Source: an uncultured Pseudomonadota bacterium
GTDB taxonomy: Bacteria > Pseudomonadota > Alphaproteobacteria > RF32 > CAG-239
DNA length: 46,598 bases
Direction of reading: 5' to 3'
Assembly: GCA_949298065.1 (NCBI GenBank)
Contig: CASFUZ010000010.1
Coordinates: forward strand, 1-46,598
This document shows, piece by piece, positions 13,446 through 22,729 of the stretch; position 1 is the stretch's first letter; each line of letters begins with the position of its first letter. The translations under genes were made by a program, and so were the position numbers. Under the pieces are notes generated by a model. The model made no database searches and was not told where the DNA came from. It was given only the letters and a program-made list of their open reading frames with translations.

Positions 13446-14225
13446 GTGCTAAAAACTTATGATTTGATTGTGTCGATAGGTTCGCGCTGCAAAATGTCTC
13501 ATAATTTGCGGCGGTGCGGTTTGCAGAAGGAATCTTTTCCGTTTGATTGGATTTATATTCAGAATCCTTTGGTTATAGAAAATTTGTTTGCAACTGATTT
13601 TAAGAACTTTTTTCGGGAAGAAAATTTGCGCTTGCGCTCAAAACAACCTAAATTTGATGAGGTTAATGACTTGGGGACGGGAATTTATTCCGCTCATGAT
13701 TTTGATACAAATCGCTCCATTCATGATTGTTATCCGGAAGTTATGGTCAAATTTAAACGGCGAATCGCTAAACTTAAGGATAGATTGGCGCAGGCTGAAA
13801 CTGTATTGATGGCGTTTGAGGCAGAAGGAGATTTTCTTTCTGACGCGGAAATGGTTGCGGAGTTTACAGCTTTGCAAAAGCAATTTCCTAAACAGCAGGT
13901 GGATTTTTTATATTTGTATTTACCGGAAGAAAAAATTGAATTTGAACGCAAATTGCTGGCTTCAAATATCTTAAAAATAAGCTTTCAGCGTGAAAAAGAT
14001 TTTGAGTGGCAGGGAAATCCGAAATATTTTAATAGGGCCTTAAAAGGCTTCCGTTTGGCATTTAAAACAAAAATTCGGTGGTATACTTCTCCGGTTTATC
14101 TCAATGGCTTGAAGAAAAAGGCAAAAATTGCGTTTTTAAAGTTTTTGAGTAATTTGATTGTTATTAAAAAATATCGTAAGAAGTTTAGAGAAAAATATTT
14201 GGAAAAGCGCAATAAATTTCAATAA
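13446..14225 (+). CDS. DUF1796-family putative papain-like cysteine peptidase
   Basis: A 259-residue protein from the GTG at 13446. The frame is open from 13401, but TTGGAG lies 6 bases before the second GTG and the conserved part begins only there. The motif SIGSRCKMSHNLRRCGL followed by PFDWIY is the signature of DUF1796, a family annotated as putative cysteine peptidase with the first Cys as candidate nucleophile; the biochemical activity is not firmly established. The C-terminal 60 residues are strongly basic and rich in Lys, suggesting contact with nucleic acid, membrane or acidic polymer. It is divergent from the glycan operon and ends at a terminator shared with topA. Members of this family are often found beside polysaccharide genes, which agrees with the setting. 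Confidence 0.75.
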   Translation: MLKTYDLIVSIGSRCKMSHNLRRCGLQKESFPFDWIYIQNPLVIENLFATDFKNFFREENLRLRSKQPKFDEVNDLGTGIYSAHDFDTNRSIHDCYPEVMVKFKRRIAKLKDRLAQAETVLMAFEAEGDFLSDAEMVAEFTALQKQFPKQQVDFLYLYLPEEKIEFERKLLASNILKISFQREKDFEWQGNPKYFNRALKGFRLAFKTKIRWYTSPVYLNGLKKKAKIAFLKFLSNLIVIKKYRKKFREKYLEKRNKFQ

Positions 14226-14255
14226 AAAGAACATCCCAAACGGGGTGTTCTTTTT
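14224..14255. terminator. Bidirectional terminator between DUF1796-like gene and topA
   Basis: A 14-bp stem with one G-U pair (14224-14237 with 14242-14255) and an AAAC loop starts in the stop codon of the left gene and ends in the stop codon of topA. A-rich and T-rich flanks make it work both ways. Confidence 0.85.
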
Positions 14256-16707
14256 ATTTCTTTGCGGTGATGATTTTTAGGGCATCTTCTAAGGTTAAAT
14301 CCTTATCTTTATATTCTCTCGGAATGGCATAATTGTTTTTGCTCCACTTTAGATATGGGCCATAACGTCCTGAATTTAAAGTGATATCCTGTTTGTCTTT
14401 GGGGTGTTGTCCCAAAACTTTTCCAGCAGGTTTTTCGGCAACGCCTTTTAAAATCTCCTCAGCTCTCTCCAAGGTAATATTAAAAATATTATCTGCGCCG
14501 GTTAGGGATTTTGACTTATTCCCTTGCTTCAAATATTGGCCGAATTTGCCAATATTTGCCTCAATACCGTTTCCTAATTGTTTGGGCAAAGTCAATAAGG
14601 TAGTCGCTTGTTCTAAAGTAATTTCTTCAGGTTTTAAAAACTTTGGCAAAGAAGAACGCTTGGGTTTTTCGGTTGTTGCGGTTGCATCTTCGCCAAGCTG
14701 GACATAGTAGCCATAAGGTCCTTTTTTGAGATAAATTTTTAGGCCGTTAAGTTCACCGAGCTCTTTATCTTCCGGATTTGTCGGGCGCGGGGTGTCGTTC
14801 ATTTCCTCATCTTTGACATCCGTCAAAGGTTTGGTATATTTGCATTCGGGATAATTTGAACAACCCAAAAAGGCACCAAACTTACCAAGCTTGACCGACA
14901 AACGTCCTTTGCCGCATTCGGGGCAAATACGCGGGTCGGAGCCATCTTCACGCGGAGGAAAGAGGTGGTAAGACAATACTTCATCAATCTTTTCAATAAC
15001 TTCGCTGACTTGCAAGGGTTTTACGGCATCAATATTTTTGATGAACTTAACCCAGAAGCCGCCAAGAAGCTTTTTCCATTCCATTTCGCCGGCGGAGACA
15101 TCATCCAGATATTCTTCCAGTTGGGCGGTGAAGTCATATTCAACGTACTTCTTAAAGAAGTTTTCCAAAAAGACGGTTACGATGCGACCTCTGTCTTCCG
15201 GAATGAAACGCAGTTTCTCAACACGAACATACTTACGCTCCTGCAAAACGGCAATGATGGAAGCGTAAGTTGACGGACGACCGATGCCTAATTCTTCCAG
15301 TTTTTTGACTAAGCTTGCTTCGGTAAAGCGCGGTGGCGGCGTGGTAAAATGTTGCTCGGGGATGATGTCCCCCTTGCTTACATTTTCGCCATTTTCAACA
15401 TTTGGCAAAATGCGGTTTTCATCATCTTCATCACTATCGTCTTTGCTTTCCTGATAGAGCTTGAGGAAGCCGTCAAAGTCAATGACTTGTCCTGTTGCAC
15501 GCAAAATGATTTTTTCATCGGCAGAAGAAGAATCAATTACAACTTTATCCAAAACGGCCGGATTCATTTGGCAAGCGACAGTGCGTTTCCATATCAGCTC
15601 ATAGAGCTTATGAGCATCAGAATCAAGCTTGGCTTCCAATTTCTTTGGCGTGTCGGTTACGTGAGCCGGACGAATCGCCTCGTGTGCTTCTTGAGCGTTC
15701 TTGGATTTGGTCTTGTATTCTTTGGCAACTTTAGGCAGATAAGCCTCGCCGAAGTATTTTACAATAACCTCGCGGCAAGCCGTAATAGCTTCTTGTGAGA
15801 GGTTAACCGCATCGGTACGCATATAAGTGATATAACCATCTTCGTACAGCTTTTGAGCTACTTGCATGGTTTTCTTCGCGCTAAACCTTAACTTTCTTGC
15901 AGCCTCTTGTTGCAGGGTTGAGGTTGTGAACGGCGGAGCCGGATAGCGATTGGCTTTTTTGCGCTCAACATTGGCAATGTGAAATTCCTGAGCCTCAATC
16001 TTGGCTTTGGCTTCTAAGGCTTTGGCTTCGGTGTTGAGGTCAAATTTTTCAAGCTTTTTGCCATCTAAGGTTATTAAGTGTGAGCGAATCAGCGCCTGAG
16101 TTTTGGTGATGAGGTCTACATCAACCGTCCAATATTCTTCGGGTTTGAATTTTTCAATTTCGTTTTCGCGGTCGCAAATCAGGCGCAGGGCAACGGATTG
16201 GACACGTCCTGCCGATTTTGAGCCGGGGAGTTTGCGCCACAAAACCGGTGAAAGCGTGAAACCAACCAAATAGTCCAATGCGCGGCGCGCCATATAGGCC
16301 GAAACCAGATTATTGTCAATCTGACGCGGGTTTTTGATGGCTTCGGTAACTGCCGATTTGGTGATTTCGTGAAAGACGACACGTTCAATTTTTTTGTCTT
16401 TGATTTTTTTGCGTGCGGTCAGTTCTTCCAAAATATGCCATGCGATTGCTTCTCCCTCTCTATCCGGGTCGGATGCGAGGACAATCGTATCACAGTCTTT
16501 GAGGGCGGTTATGATATCATTGAGGCGTTTTTTGCCGCCGGAGCTTAGCTCCCAGGTCATGGCAAAGTTGTCATCCGGATTGACGGAGCCGTCTTTGCTC
16601 GGAAGATCTCGGATATGACCGAAGCTGGCCAGAACTTTGTAATCTGAACCTAAGTATTTGTTGATGGTTTTGGCTTTGGCAGGGGACTCAACGATAACTA
16701 ACTTCAT
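14254..16707 (-). CDS. topA: DNA topoisomerase I
   Basis: Type IA topoisomerase that relaxes negative supercoils through a 5'-phosphotyrosine link. The 817-residue protein has the Toprim domain at the N-terminus (VESPAKAKTI, then DPDREGEAIAW), catalytic Tyr295 in GYITYMRTDAV, and the GRPSTYAS motif. One C-terminal four-Cys zinc element lies near residues 594-625 (CPECGKG, CSNYPEC), followed by Lys-rich repeats with GRYGPYLK. E. coli TopA has several zinc ribbons; a single one plus Topo C-repeats is usual in Alphaproteobacteria. Its ATG overlaps the dprA stop (ATGA), so plsY, dprA and topA form one unit. Confidence is high. Confidence 0.98.
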   Translation of the reverse strand: MKLVIVESPAKAKTINKYLGSDYKVLASFGHIRDLPSKDGSVNPDDNFAMTWELSSGGKKRLNDIITALKDCDTIVLASDPDREGEAIAWHILEELTARKKIKDKKIERVVFHEITKSAVTEAIKNPRQIDNNLVSAYMARRALDYLVGFTLSPVLWRKLPGSKSAGRVQSVALRLICDRENEIEKFKPEEYWTVDVDLITKTQALIRSHLITLDGKKLEKFDLNTEAKALEAKAKIEAQEFHIANVERKKANRYPAPPFTTSTLQQEAARKLRFSAKKTMQVAQKLYEDGYITYMRTDAVNLSQEAITACREVIVKYFGEAYLPKVAKEYKTKSKNAQEAHEAIRPAHVTDTPKKLEAKLDSDAHKLYELIWKRTVACQMNPAVLDKVVIDSSSADEKIILRATGQVIDFDGFLKLYQESKDDSDEDDENRILPNVENGENVSKGDIIPEQHFTTPPPRFTEASLVKKLEELGIGRPSTYASIIAVLQERKYVRVEKLRFIPEDRGRIVTVFLENFFKKYVEYDFTAQLEEYLDDVSAGEMEWKKLLGGFWVKFIKNIDAVKPLQVSEVIEKIDEVLSYHLFPPREDGSDPRICPECGKGRLSVKLGKFGAFLGCSNYPECKYTKPLTDVKDEEMNDTPRPTNPEDKELGELNGLKIYLKKGPYGYYVQLGEDATATTEKPKRSSLPKFLKPEEITLEQATTLLTLPKQLGNGIEANIGKFGQYLKQGNKSKSLTGADNIFNITLERAEEILKGVAEKPAGKVLGQHPKDKQDITLNSGRYGPYLKWSKNNYAIPREYKDKDLTLEDALKIITAKK

Positions 16708-17855
16708 GATGCGTCTTTCTTTGCTTTTTTGATTAATGCCACTTTGTTGCCGACTTGGCGCTCAATCCGACCGTCCATCTCAAGTTCCAAGAGCTCTAAA
16801 GAAACCGTTGCAGAATCCAGCCCCGTTGCACGAATTATCTCATCAACATAAACGCCTTCCGCCGTCAAACAGTCTATGACTTTGAGCTCGGATTTTGAAG
16901 TGTCCGACTGTTGTGGAATATCAACATTATTTTTTACTTTGTCAAGCGGTTTTGCAAATAAATCATCTTGAGCTGTTTGTGGGCGGGGCTTTATTTTTTT
17001 GTGGCGGCTTAAGTTTAGGTTGCTTAAAATATCTTCTGCATTTTCGGCCAAAAAAGCTCCTTCGCGAATCAGTTTGTTCGGACCTGCCGCTCGGGCTTCA
17101 ATCGGGGAACCAGGGACGGCAAAAACATCTCTTCCTTGTTCTAAAGCCAAACGAGCCGTAATTAAGGAGCCGGAATGAATGCCGGCCTCAACAACCAAGG
17201 TTGCATCAGCCAAAGCAGAGACAATGCGGTTACGGCGCGGAAAGTTGTTGCTTTGTGCACTCGTACCAAGCAAAAATTCTGAAACGACAGCTCCTTGTTC
17301 GGCAATTTGTTCGTAAACGGCTTGGTTCTCTGCCGGATAGACAACATCTGCTCCCGTGCCTAAAACGGCGATGGTTGGGCCTTGTTGATTGAGGGCATAC
17401 ATAGCTCCTTTATGAGCGGCCGTATCTATTCCTCTGGCCATACCCGAGATAACCAAAACATCAGAATTGGTTAGGTCATAGGCGATTTTGGAGGCTAATT
17501 TTCTGCCGTTGATGGAGGCGTTGCGCGCGCCGACAATGGCTACAGAAGGCGTATGGTTTAAAATATCTGTTCGGCCCAAAACATAAATAAACGGCGGAGC
17601 ATCTTCCAGTTCGCGCAGTTTTTGCGGGTAGGCCAAATCATCAAAAGCCAGCAACTTAATGTTTTTGCTTTGAGCTAATTTGAGTTCGTGTTCGGCTTGA
17701 GCTTCCGAAAAAGGACGGAATTTCGGCGGCAGATTTTTCAGGGCTTCTGCTGCCGTATGATAGTTGTTCAGCAGTTTGTAAAAACTTATCGGTCCGATGC
17801 CTTCCGTATTTATCAGCCGAAGGCGCGCCAGAATTTCCGTCTCTGATTGTGCCAA
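16704..17855 (-). CDS. dprA: DNA processing protein DprA (RecA loader for incoming single-stranded DNA)
   Basis: A 383-residue DprA/Smf protein. An N-terminal helical SAM-like part is followed by the Rossmann-fold core (VAIVGARNAS, SGMARGIDTAAH, AVLGTGADVVYP, FPRRNRI, VFAVPGS), then a linker and a C-terminal winged-helix domain (about 315-375). DprA protects imported single strands and loads RecA. Together with the ComEC at 30161 it argues for at least part of a transformation system. Start is TTG, three bases after the plsY stop, with only a weak AAGAAG site; no in-frame ATG close by does better. dprA-topA pairing is common in Alphaproteobacteria. Confidence 0.96.
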   Translation of the reverse strand: MAQSETEILARLRLINTEGIGPISFYKLLNNYHTAAEALKNLPPKFRPFSEAQAEHELKLAQSKNIKLLAFDDLAYPQKLRELEDAPPFIYVLGRTDILNHTPSVAIVGARNASINGRKLASKIAYDLTNSDVLVISGMARGIDTAAHKGAMYALNQQGPTIAVLGTGADVVYPAENQAVYEQIAEQGAVVSEFLLGTSAQSNNFPRRNRIVSALADATLVVEAGIHSGSLITARLALEQGRDVFAVPGSPIEARAAGPNKLIREGAFLAENAEDILSNLNLSRHKKIKPRPQTAQDDLFAKPLDKVKNNVDIPQQSDTSKSELKVIDCLTAEGVYVDEIIRATGLDSATVSLELLELEMDGRIERQVGNKVALIKKAKKDAS

Positions 17856-17857
17856 GG

Positions 17858-18499
17858 TTATTTCTTCTTAAAAGTTATTTTGCTTTCTTCGCCTTTGAGA
17901 AGCCGTCTGATGTTGGCATGATGGCGGATGATGACCAAAACAGCAATGAAGCTGTAGAAGATGGCATAGACCGGCTCAACCAAAAAGAAGGAAAAAACCG
18001 GAACGGAAACCGCCGCGGTCAGTGCTGCCAGGGAAGAATAGCGGAACAAAAAGGCCATAATCAACCAAACACCGAAAGCCAAAAGTCCTAAGTGCCAGTT
18101 GGTTACCAAAATGAAACCAAAAGCCGAAGCAACGCCTTTGCCGCCTTTGAACTTGAGCCAAACGGGGAAGTTGTGTCCTAAAACGCCTAAGCAACCGGCA
18201 ACCAAAGATGCAACAATATTTAATTGAGTGAACAAACCGAAAAAGACATAGTCCGTTGCCGGAACAAATTTATAAGCCAGCCAAGCGGCAAAACCTGCTT
18301 TGAAGGCATCTAAGATAACAGTCAGCAAAGCTAAAGTTTTGTTGCCTGTGCGCAAAACATTGGTCGCGCCGATATTACCTGAGCCGATTTTGCGGATATC
18401 TCCGTAGCCGGCCATGCGGGTTAAAACCAGACCAAAAGGAATGGAGCCGAGCAAGTAACCGCCCAAAGCGCAAAGCAATAAAACCGTGTGAATAGTCAT
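17858..18499 (-). CDS. plsY: Acyl-phosphate:glycerol-3-phosphate acyltransferase PlsY
   Basis: Integral membrane enzyme that acylates glycerol-3-phosphate from acyl-phosphate, the first step of phospholipid synthesis. The 213-residue sequence has the three family motifs: GSIPFGLVL, IGSGNIGATNVLR, and KGGKGVAS, with at least five hydrophobic segments. It is the first gene of the plsY-dprA-topA unit; AAGGA precedes the ATG at 18499. Acyl-phosphate would come from PlsX, which is not in the window. Ends with a short Lys-rich tail. Confidence 0.97.
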   Translation of the reverse strand: MTIHTVLLLCALGGYLLGSIPFGLVLTRMAGYGDIRKIGSGNIGATNVLRTGNKTLALLTVILDAFKAGFAAWLAYKFVPATDYVFFGLFTQLNIVASLVAGCLGVLGHNFPVWLKFKGGKGVASAFGFILVTNWHLGLLAFGVWLIMAFLFRYSSLAALTAAVSVPVFSFFLVEPVYAIFYSFIAVLVIIRHHANIRRLLKGEESKITFKKK

Positions 18500-18627
18500 C
18501 TCTTATGTCCTTATAAAATTTGAATTTAATTCATTCATAAACTTATTGCCGCTTTTTTGCAATTCTAATTTTGCTTGCTTGTGAATTGAGTTGTGAGCTT
18601 TTTTTTCTGAAGAAAAGTGTAAAAATA

Positions 18628-18656
18628 TTGATGACAAAGCTGATTATTCGGATAAT
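18628..18656 (+). promoter_or_regulatory. Candidate sigma70 promoter for the pyrH operon
   Basis: TTGATG at 18628-18633, a 17-base spacer and GATAAT at 18651-18656 lie 36 bases before the pyrH ATG. This is the only gap of size before the envelope run, so it probably drives pyrH through fabZ. Confidence 0.6.
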
Positions 18657-18692
18657 ATAGCCCATAACTATAGTTATATTCGCGAGGAATTT

Positions 18693-19406
18693 ATGAATCC
18701 TAAATATAAACGTATATTGCTCAAGCTCTCAGGTGAGGGGCTTATGGGTGATAAGAGTTTCGGAATGTCTGCCGAGGTGATTGATGCTTTGGCCAAACAG
18801 ATTAAAACCGTGCATGAAAGTGGTGTGGAAGTTTGTGTTGTGGTTGGCGGCGGAAATATTTTTCGGGGAGCCAAAGAGGCCTCAAAAGGTATGAACCGTA
18901 CGGTGGCTGACCAGGTCGGAATGTTGGCAACGGTTATGAATGCTTTGTATGTGCAGAGCGCTTTGGAAAAAATCGGGGTTTCGGCAAGAGTGATGTCCGG
19001 TATTCAGATTCCGGCTGTTTGTGAAACTTATATTTATCGTAGGGCTGTGCGGCATTTGGAAAAAGGGCGCGTTATTATTTTTGCCGGCGGAACGGGCAAC
19101 CCTTATTTTACCACAGATACAGGGGCAGCTCTTCGGGCTTCCGAAATGCAGTGTGATGTGCTCTTGAAGGCTACGCAGGTGGATGGTGTTTATGACTGCG
19201 ACCCCAAGCAGAATCAAAATGCTAAAAAATTTGAGGAGATTACTTATGACGAGGTTATTTCTCGTCAGTTGAAGGTTATGGATACGGCAGCTGTGGCTTT
19301 GGCCAGAGAAAATAATATTCCGATTGTGGTTTTTGCTCAGGTCGGTGAAAACTCGTTGGCTGATGCTGTTTGCGGTAAGGGAAAATTTACAATTATCAAA
19401 AAATGA
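18693..19406 (+). CDS. pyrH: UMP kinase
   Basis: Phosphorylates UMP to UDP with ATP. The 237-residue protein belongs to the amino-acid kinase fold: KRILLKLSGEGL at the N-terminus, VVGGGNIFRG, the KATQVDGVYDCDP region, and FTTDTGAALRA near residue 135. Length matches the bacterial hexameric form. GAGGA precedes the ATG. First of a gene run in which frr follows after 10 bases; the pyrH-frr-uppS-cdsA order is conserved across Proteobacteria. Confidence 0.98.
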   Translation: MNPKYKRILLKLSGEGLMGDKSFGMSAEVIDALAKQIKTVHESGVEVCVVVGGGNIFRGAKEASKGMNRTVADQVGMLATVMNALYVQSALEKIGVSARVMSGIQIPAVCETYIYRRAVRHLEKGRVIIFAGGTGNPYFTTDTGAALRASEMQCDVLLKATQVDGVYDCDPKQNQNAKKFEEITYDEVISRQLKVMDTAAVALARENNIPIVVFAQVGENSLADAVCGKGKFTIIKK

Positions 19407-19416
19407 GGAATAAATA

Positions 19417-19980
19417 ATGGCTGATTATAATGAAATTAAAAATGATGCAAAAACCAGAATGGAAAAAAGCTTGGAAGCCTTGAAGTCCGATTTTGGCGGT
19501 TTGCGCGCGGGCAGAGCTCATGCCAGCTTGTTGGACGGAATTATGGTTGAAGCTTATGGCTCAATGACACCTTTGTCGCAGGTCGGAACAATCTCGGTGC
19601 CGGATGCGCGTACGTTGTCTGTCAGTGTTTGGGACAGAGGTTTGGCTAAAAGTGTTGAAAAAGCTCTGAGAGAATCGGAGTTGGGCTTAAATCCGGCCTC
19701 TGACGGACAGCTTATTCGTATTCCTATTCCGCCGCTTTCTGAAGAGCGCCGCAAAGAGTTGGTTAAAATTGCCGGAAAATATGCTGAGCAAGGAAAAGTT
19801 GCGGTCAGAAACGTGCGCCGCGATGCTCTGGATGGAATTAAAAAGCTGAAAAAAGATAATGAAATCTCTGAAGATGAGGAAAAGAGATTTGAAAATGAAA
19901 TCCAGAAGTTGACGGATGAGACCATCAAAAAGATGGATGAGGCTTTTGCAACCAAAGAAAAAGATATTATGCAGGTTTAA
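19417..19980 (+). CDS. frr: Ribosome recycling factor
   Basis: Works with EF-G to split the post-termination ribosome. The 187-residue sequence is the usual length and shows the family pattern: [13 protein letters not shown] near residue 30, [13 protein letters not shown], and the C-terminal coiled-coil region [16 protein letters not shown]. Cotranscribed with pyrH. The 88 bases that follow before uppS contain no gene and no strong terminator. Confidence 0.98.
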   Translation: MADYNEIKNDAKTRMEKSLEALKSDFGGLRAGRAHASLLDGIMVEAYGSMTPLSQVGTISVPDARTLSVSVWDRGLAKSVEKALRESELGLNPASDGQLIRIPIPPLSEERRKELVKIAGKYAEQGKVAVRNVRRDALDGIKKLKKDNEISEDEEKRFENEIQKLTDETIKKMDEAFATKEKDIMQV

Positions 19981-20068
19981 GCAAGGATTGAGGTCGGGCT
20001 GTCGGTGTAATCGGCAGCTCAGCTTTTGCTTGTGTGTTTTGTTTTAGAACGAAGTTAAGGTAAAAATT

Positions 20069-20779
20069 TTGAGCAAGGACGAAAATAAGTTACGGCATTT
20101 GGCCATTATTATGGACGGCAACGGAAGATGGGCAACCAAACGTGGTTTGCCTCGTTCTATGGGACACAAAAAAGGTGCCGAAGTTGTCAAAGAAATTACA
20201 AGAGCGGCGGGTGAGCTCGGTGTTGAGTTTTTGACTTTGTATGCTTTCTCTACCGAAAACTGGAAGAGAAGTGAAGATGAGGTGCAAACTCTGATGGGAC
20301 TTCTGCGCGATTATTTGAAAAGTGATTTGAAAGAAGTTCAGGAAAATAATGTGCGAATCCGCTTTATTGGCGAAAGAGAGATGCTTGATGCCGATATTGT
20401 TCAGAAAATGGCAGAGATTGAAAGCGAAACGCTCAAAAATACGGGTATGACACTTTGTATTGCTTTAAGTTATGGTTCCAGACAAGAAATTGTGAATGCA
20501 GTGAAGAAAACGGCTGCGCTTGTAAAAGAGGGTGATATTTCGCTCAATGATATTGATGTGAAATTGTTTTCTGATATGCTCTATACCAAAGATATGCCTG
20601 ATCCGGATTTGGTAGTGAGAACCAGCGGTGAGCAGAGAATCAGTAACTATTTATTATGGCAGATTGCATATTCCGAGTTTTATTTTACGGATGTCTTGTG
20701 GCCTGATTTTAATAAAAAGTTGTTGGAAGATATTATTGCCGAGTTTAACAAAAGGGAGAGACGATATGGAAAAGCCTAA
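20069..20779 (+). CDS. uppS: Undecaprenyl diphosphate synthase (cis-prenyltransferase)
   Basis: Extends farnesyl diphosphate with isopentenyl diphosphate to make the C55 lipid carrier used for peptidoglycan and for the glycan genes in this window. The 236-residue protein has IIMDGNGRWA with the catalytic Asp16, and the signature DPDLVVRTSGEQRISNYLLWQ with C-terminal arginines that bind diphosphate. The start is TTG at 20069 with AAGG upstream; no ATG lies before the conserved region. It overlaps cdsA by 14 bases. Confidence 0.97.
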   Translation: MSKDENKLRHLAIIMDGNGRWATKRGLPRSMGHKKGAEVVKEITRAAGELGVEFLTLYAFSTENWKRSEDEVQTLMGLLRDYLKSDLKEVQENNVRIRFIGEREMLDADIVQKMAEIESETLKNTGMTLCIALSYGSRQEIVNAVKKTAALVKEGDISLNDIDVKLFSDMLYTKDMPDPDLVVRTSGEQRISNYLLWQIAYSEFYFTDVLWPDFNKKLLEDIIAEFNKRERRYGKA

Positions 20780-21560
20780 GAAAAGTTCTTTGTTCAAGCG
20801 GGTGGTTACGGCTCTCGTTTTGGCTCCGCTGACAATCGGTCTAATCTATGCCGGAACGCCGTGGATTAATGTTTTGGCTTTGGTCTTTGGTGCGATGCTT
20901 TCTTGGGAATGGGCGCATATGGTGCCAAACAAAAATACACCGGTATATGCAACGGCTTATACTACGTCTTTGTCTGCATCTGTCTTGCTTGCGTGCCCTT
21001 TGGCTATTGCCGTGGTTATTGTTGGCACAACATTGGTTGTGTGGTTTAAGGCAAAAGGTGAAGAAAGACGTAATTTGTTGACTTTGGGTGTGCCTTATAT
21101 CTCGGTTGGAATCGGCTCTTTGATTTGGTTGTTTAATGTGGTGGGGTTTGTTACAACCTTGTGGTTTTTGATTATGGTTTGGTGTGTTGATATCGGCGGT
21201 TATGTTGTTGGCTGTAATCTGAAGGGGCCGAAGCTTGCGCCGAAAATCAGCCCGAATAAGACTTGGTCAGGCTTAATCGGGGGCGTTATGTTCTCGGTTG
21301 TGGCAAGCGTAATCTTTTCTCAGTTGTTCAGTTTGCATTCAAATGTGTTGTTTTATGCCGTGTTTGGTGGAGTGATTGCTATTATTGCTCAAATTGGAGA
21401 TTTGGTAGAATCGTATATTAAACGCAGTCTGGGAATCAAAGATTCCAGTAATCTGATTCCGGGGCACGGCGGCGTGTTTGATCGCGTTGACGGTCTGATT
21501 TTCTCAGCACCTTTGGTGGTTTTGTGGTTTAAGTTTGGATTGATGTTGTTTGGGGTTTAA
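20766..21560 (+). CDS. cdsA: Phosphatidate cytidylyltransferase (CDP-diacylglycerol synthase)
   Basis: Makes CDP-diacylglycerol from phosphatidate and CTP in the inner membrane. From the ATG at 20766 the protein has 264 residues, seven or so hydrophobic segments and the CdsA signature near the C-terminus (IPGHGGVFDRVDGL) with preceding SPNKTWSG. The frame is open upstream to 20628, but that part lies inside uppS; GGGAG 7 bases before 20766 fixes the start. rseP follows after 6 bases. The dxr gene, which often lies between cdsA and rseP in Proteobacteria, is absent here. Confidence 0.97.
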   Translation: MEKPKKSSLFKRVVTALVLAPLTIGLIYAGTPWINVLALVFGAMLSWEWAHMVPNKNTPVYATAYTTSLSASVLLACPLAIAVVIVGTTLVVWFKAKGEERRNLLTLGVPYISVGIGSLIWLFNVVGFVTTLWFLIMVWCVDIGGYVVGCNLKGPKLAPKISPNKTWSGLIGGVMFSVVASVIFSQLFSLHSNVLFYAVFGGVIAIIAQIGDLVESYIKRSLGIKDSSNLIPGHGGVFDRVDGLIFSAPLVVLWFKFGLMLFGV

Positions 21561-21566
21561 GTAAAA

Positions 21567-22697
21567 ATGGATTGGCTGATTAACGCAATTTATTATGTTG
21601 TGCCGTTTGTTGTTGTCCTTGGCGTATTGGTTTTTGTGCATGAGCTGGGACATTTTTTGGTAGCCAGAATGTGCGGTGTGAAGGTTGATGTCTTTTCCAT
21701 AGGCTTTGGTAAAGAGCTTTGGGGACGGAGAGACAAGCATGGAACATATTGGAAAATTGCGGCTATTCCTTTAGGCGGATATTGCCAGTTTTTGGGTGAT
21801 GATGATGCCTCTTCCAGCGGAGAGAGTAAAGCAGCAGAACTGAGCGAGGAAGAGAAAAAATATACATTCCAGTTTCAGAGCCCCTTCAAGAAATTGATTA
21901 TTGCATTGGCTGGACCTTTGGCAAACTATTTGTTTGCAATTTTGATTTTTGCAGGCATTTTTTTCTTGCTCGGAAAGATTACTTTTCCGCCGATTGTTGG
22001 CGAAGTTTTTGAAGGCTCGGCTGCAGCAAAAGCCGGAATTATTCCTAATGATAGAATCCTGACAATCAATGGAAACAAGATTGAAAGTTTTGATGATATC
22101 AGAAAAGAAGTTGATTTGACTGTTTCTAATGAGATTGTGGTTGAAATTTTGCGTGACGGAAAAGAAATCCGTCTGCAATTTCCGCTCACCGAACTGGAAG
22201 TTCCCGAGGCAAACGGAACGATGAGCAAGCGCCCGATGCTTGGTGTTCAGTCGGTTAATGTTATTGAGCTAAACCATGAAAAATTGTCTTTGTTTGAGGC
22301 TTTTAAGGAAGCCGGACTTGAGGCATGGAATGTTACCGAAGCAACTTTGCGCGGTGTCGGACAGATGATTACGGGAAAGCGTAGCGGCGAGGAAATCGGC
22401 GGAATTATCAGAATCGCCGAAATGTCCGGTGATATTTCTAAGCAAAGCGGTATCTTGGATCTTATTGTTTTTATGGCCTTGTTGTCCATTAATTTAGGTT
22501 TAATTAATCTTTTTCCGATACCAGTTTTAGACGGAGGGCATATCATTATTTATCTGGCTGAAATTGTGGTCGGTAAAGAGATTAATGCAAATGTTAAAGA
22601 TGCGCTGTTTAAGGTTGGGTTTAGCCTGATTGTGGCATTAATGATTTTTGCAACTTGGAACGATTTTGTTCGTTTGTTTCACCGCTGGTTTGCTTAA
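21567..22697 (+). CDS. rseP: Site-2 intramembrane metalloprotease RseP
   Basis: Zinc protease that cleaves transmembrane substrates such as anti-sigma factors and leftover signal peptides. The 376-residue sequence has HELGH at residues 25-29 in the first membrane helix, one recognisable PDZ domain in the middle (VFEGSAAAKAGI then DRILTINGNKIESFDD), and the C-terminal metal ligand motif FPIPVLDGGH. E. coli RseP (450) has two PDZ domains; the shorter single-PDZ form is common in Alphaproteobacteria. Lies between cdsA and bamA. Confidence 0.96.
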   Translation: MDWLINAIYYVVPFVVVLGVLVFVHELGHFLVARMCGVKVDVFSIGFGKELWGRRDKHGTYWKIAAIPLGGYCQFLGDDDASSSGESKAAELSEEEKKYTFQFQSPFKKLIIALAGPLANYLFAILIFAGIFFLLGKITFPPIVGEVFEGSAAAKAGIIPNDRILTINGNKIESFDDIRKEVDLTVSNEIVVEILRDGKEIRLQFPLTELEVPEANGTMSKRPMLGVQSVNVIELNHEKLSLFEAFKEAGLEAWNVTEATLRGVGQMITGKRSGEEIGGIIRIAEMSGDISKQSGILDLIVFMALLSINLGLINLFPIPVLDGGHIIIYLAEIVVGKEINANVKDALFKVGFSLIVALMIFATWNDFVRLFHRWFA

Positions 22698-22729
22698 AAC
22701 GAGCCAATATTGATGAGGAATATTAAAAA

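Noticed and set aside
19981-20068. Imperfect hairpin between frr and uppS as terminator
   Set aside because: The pairing is weak (GGGCTG with CAGCTC) and not followed by a T-run.
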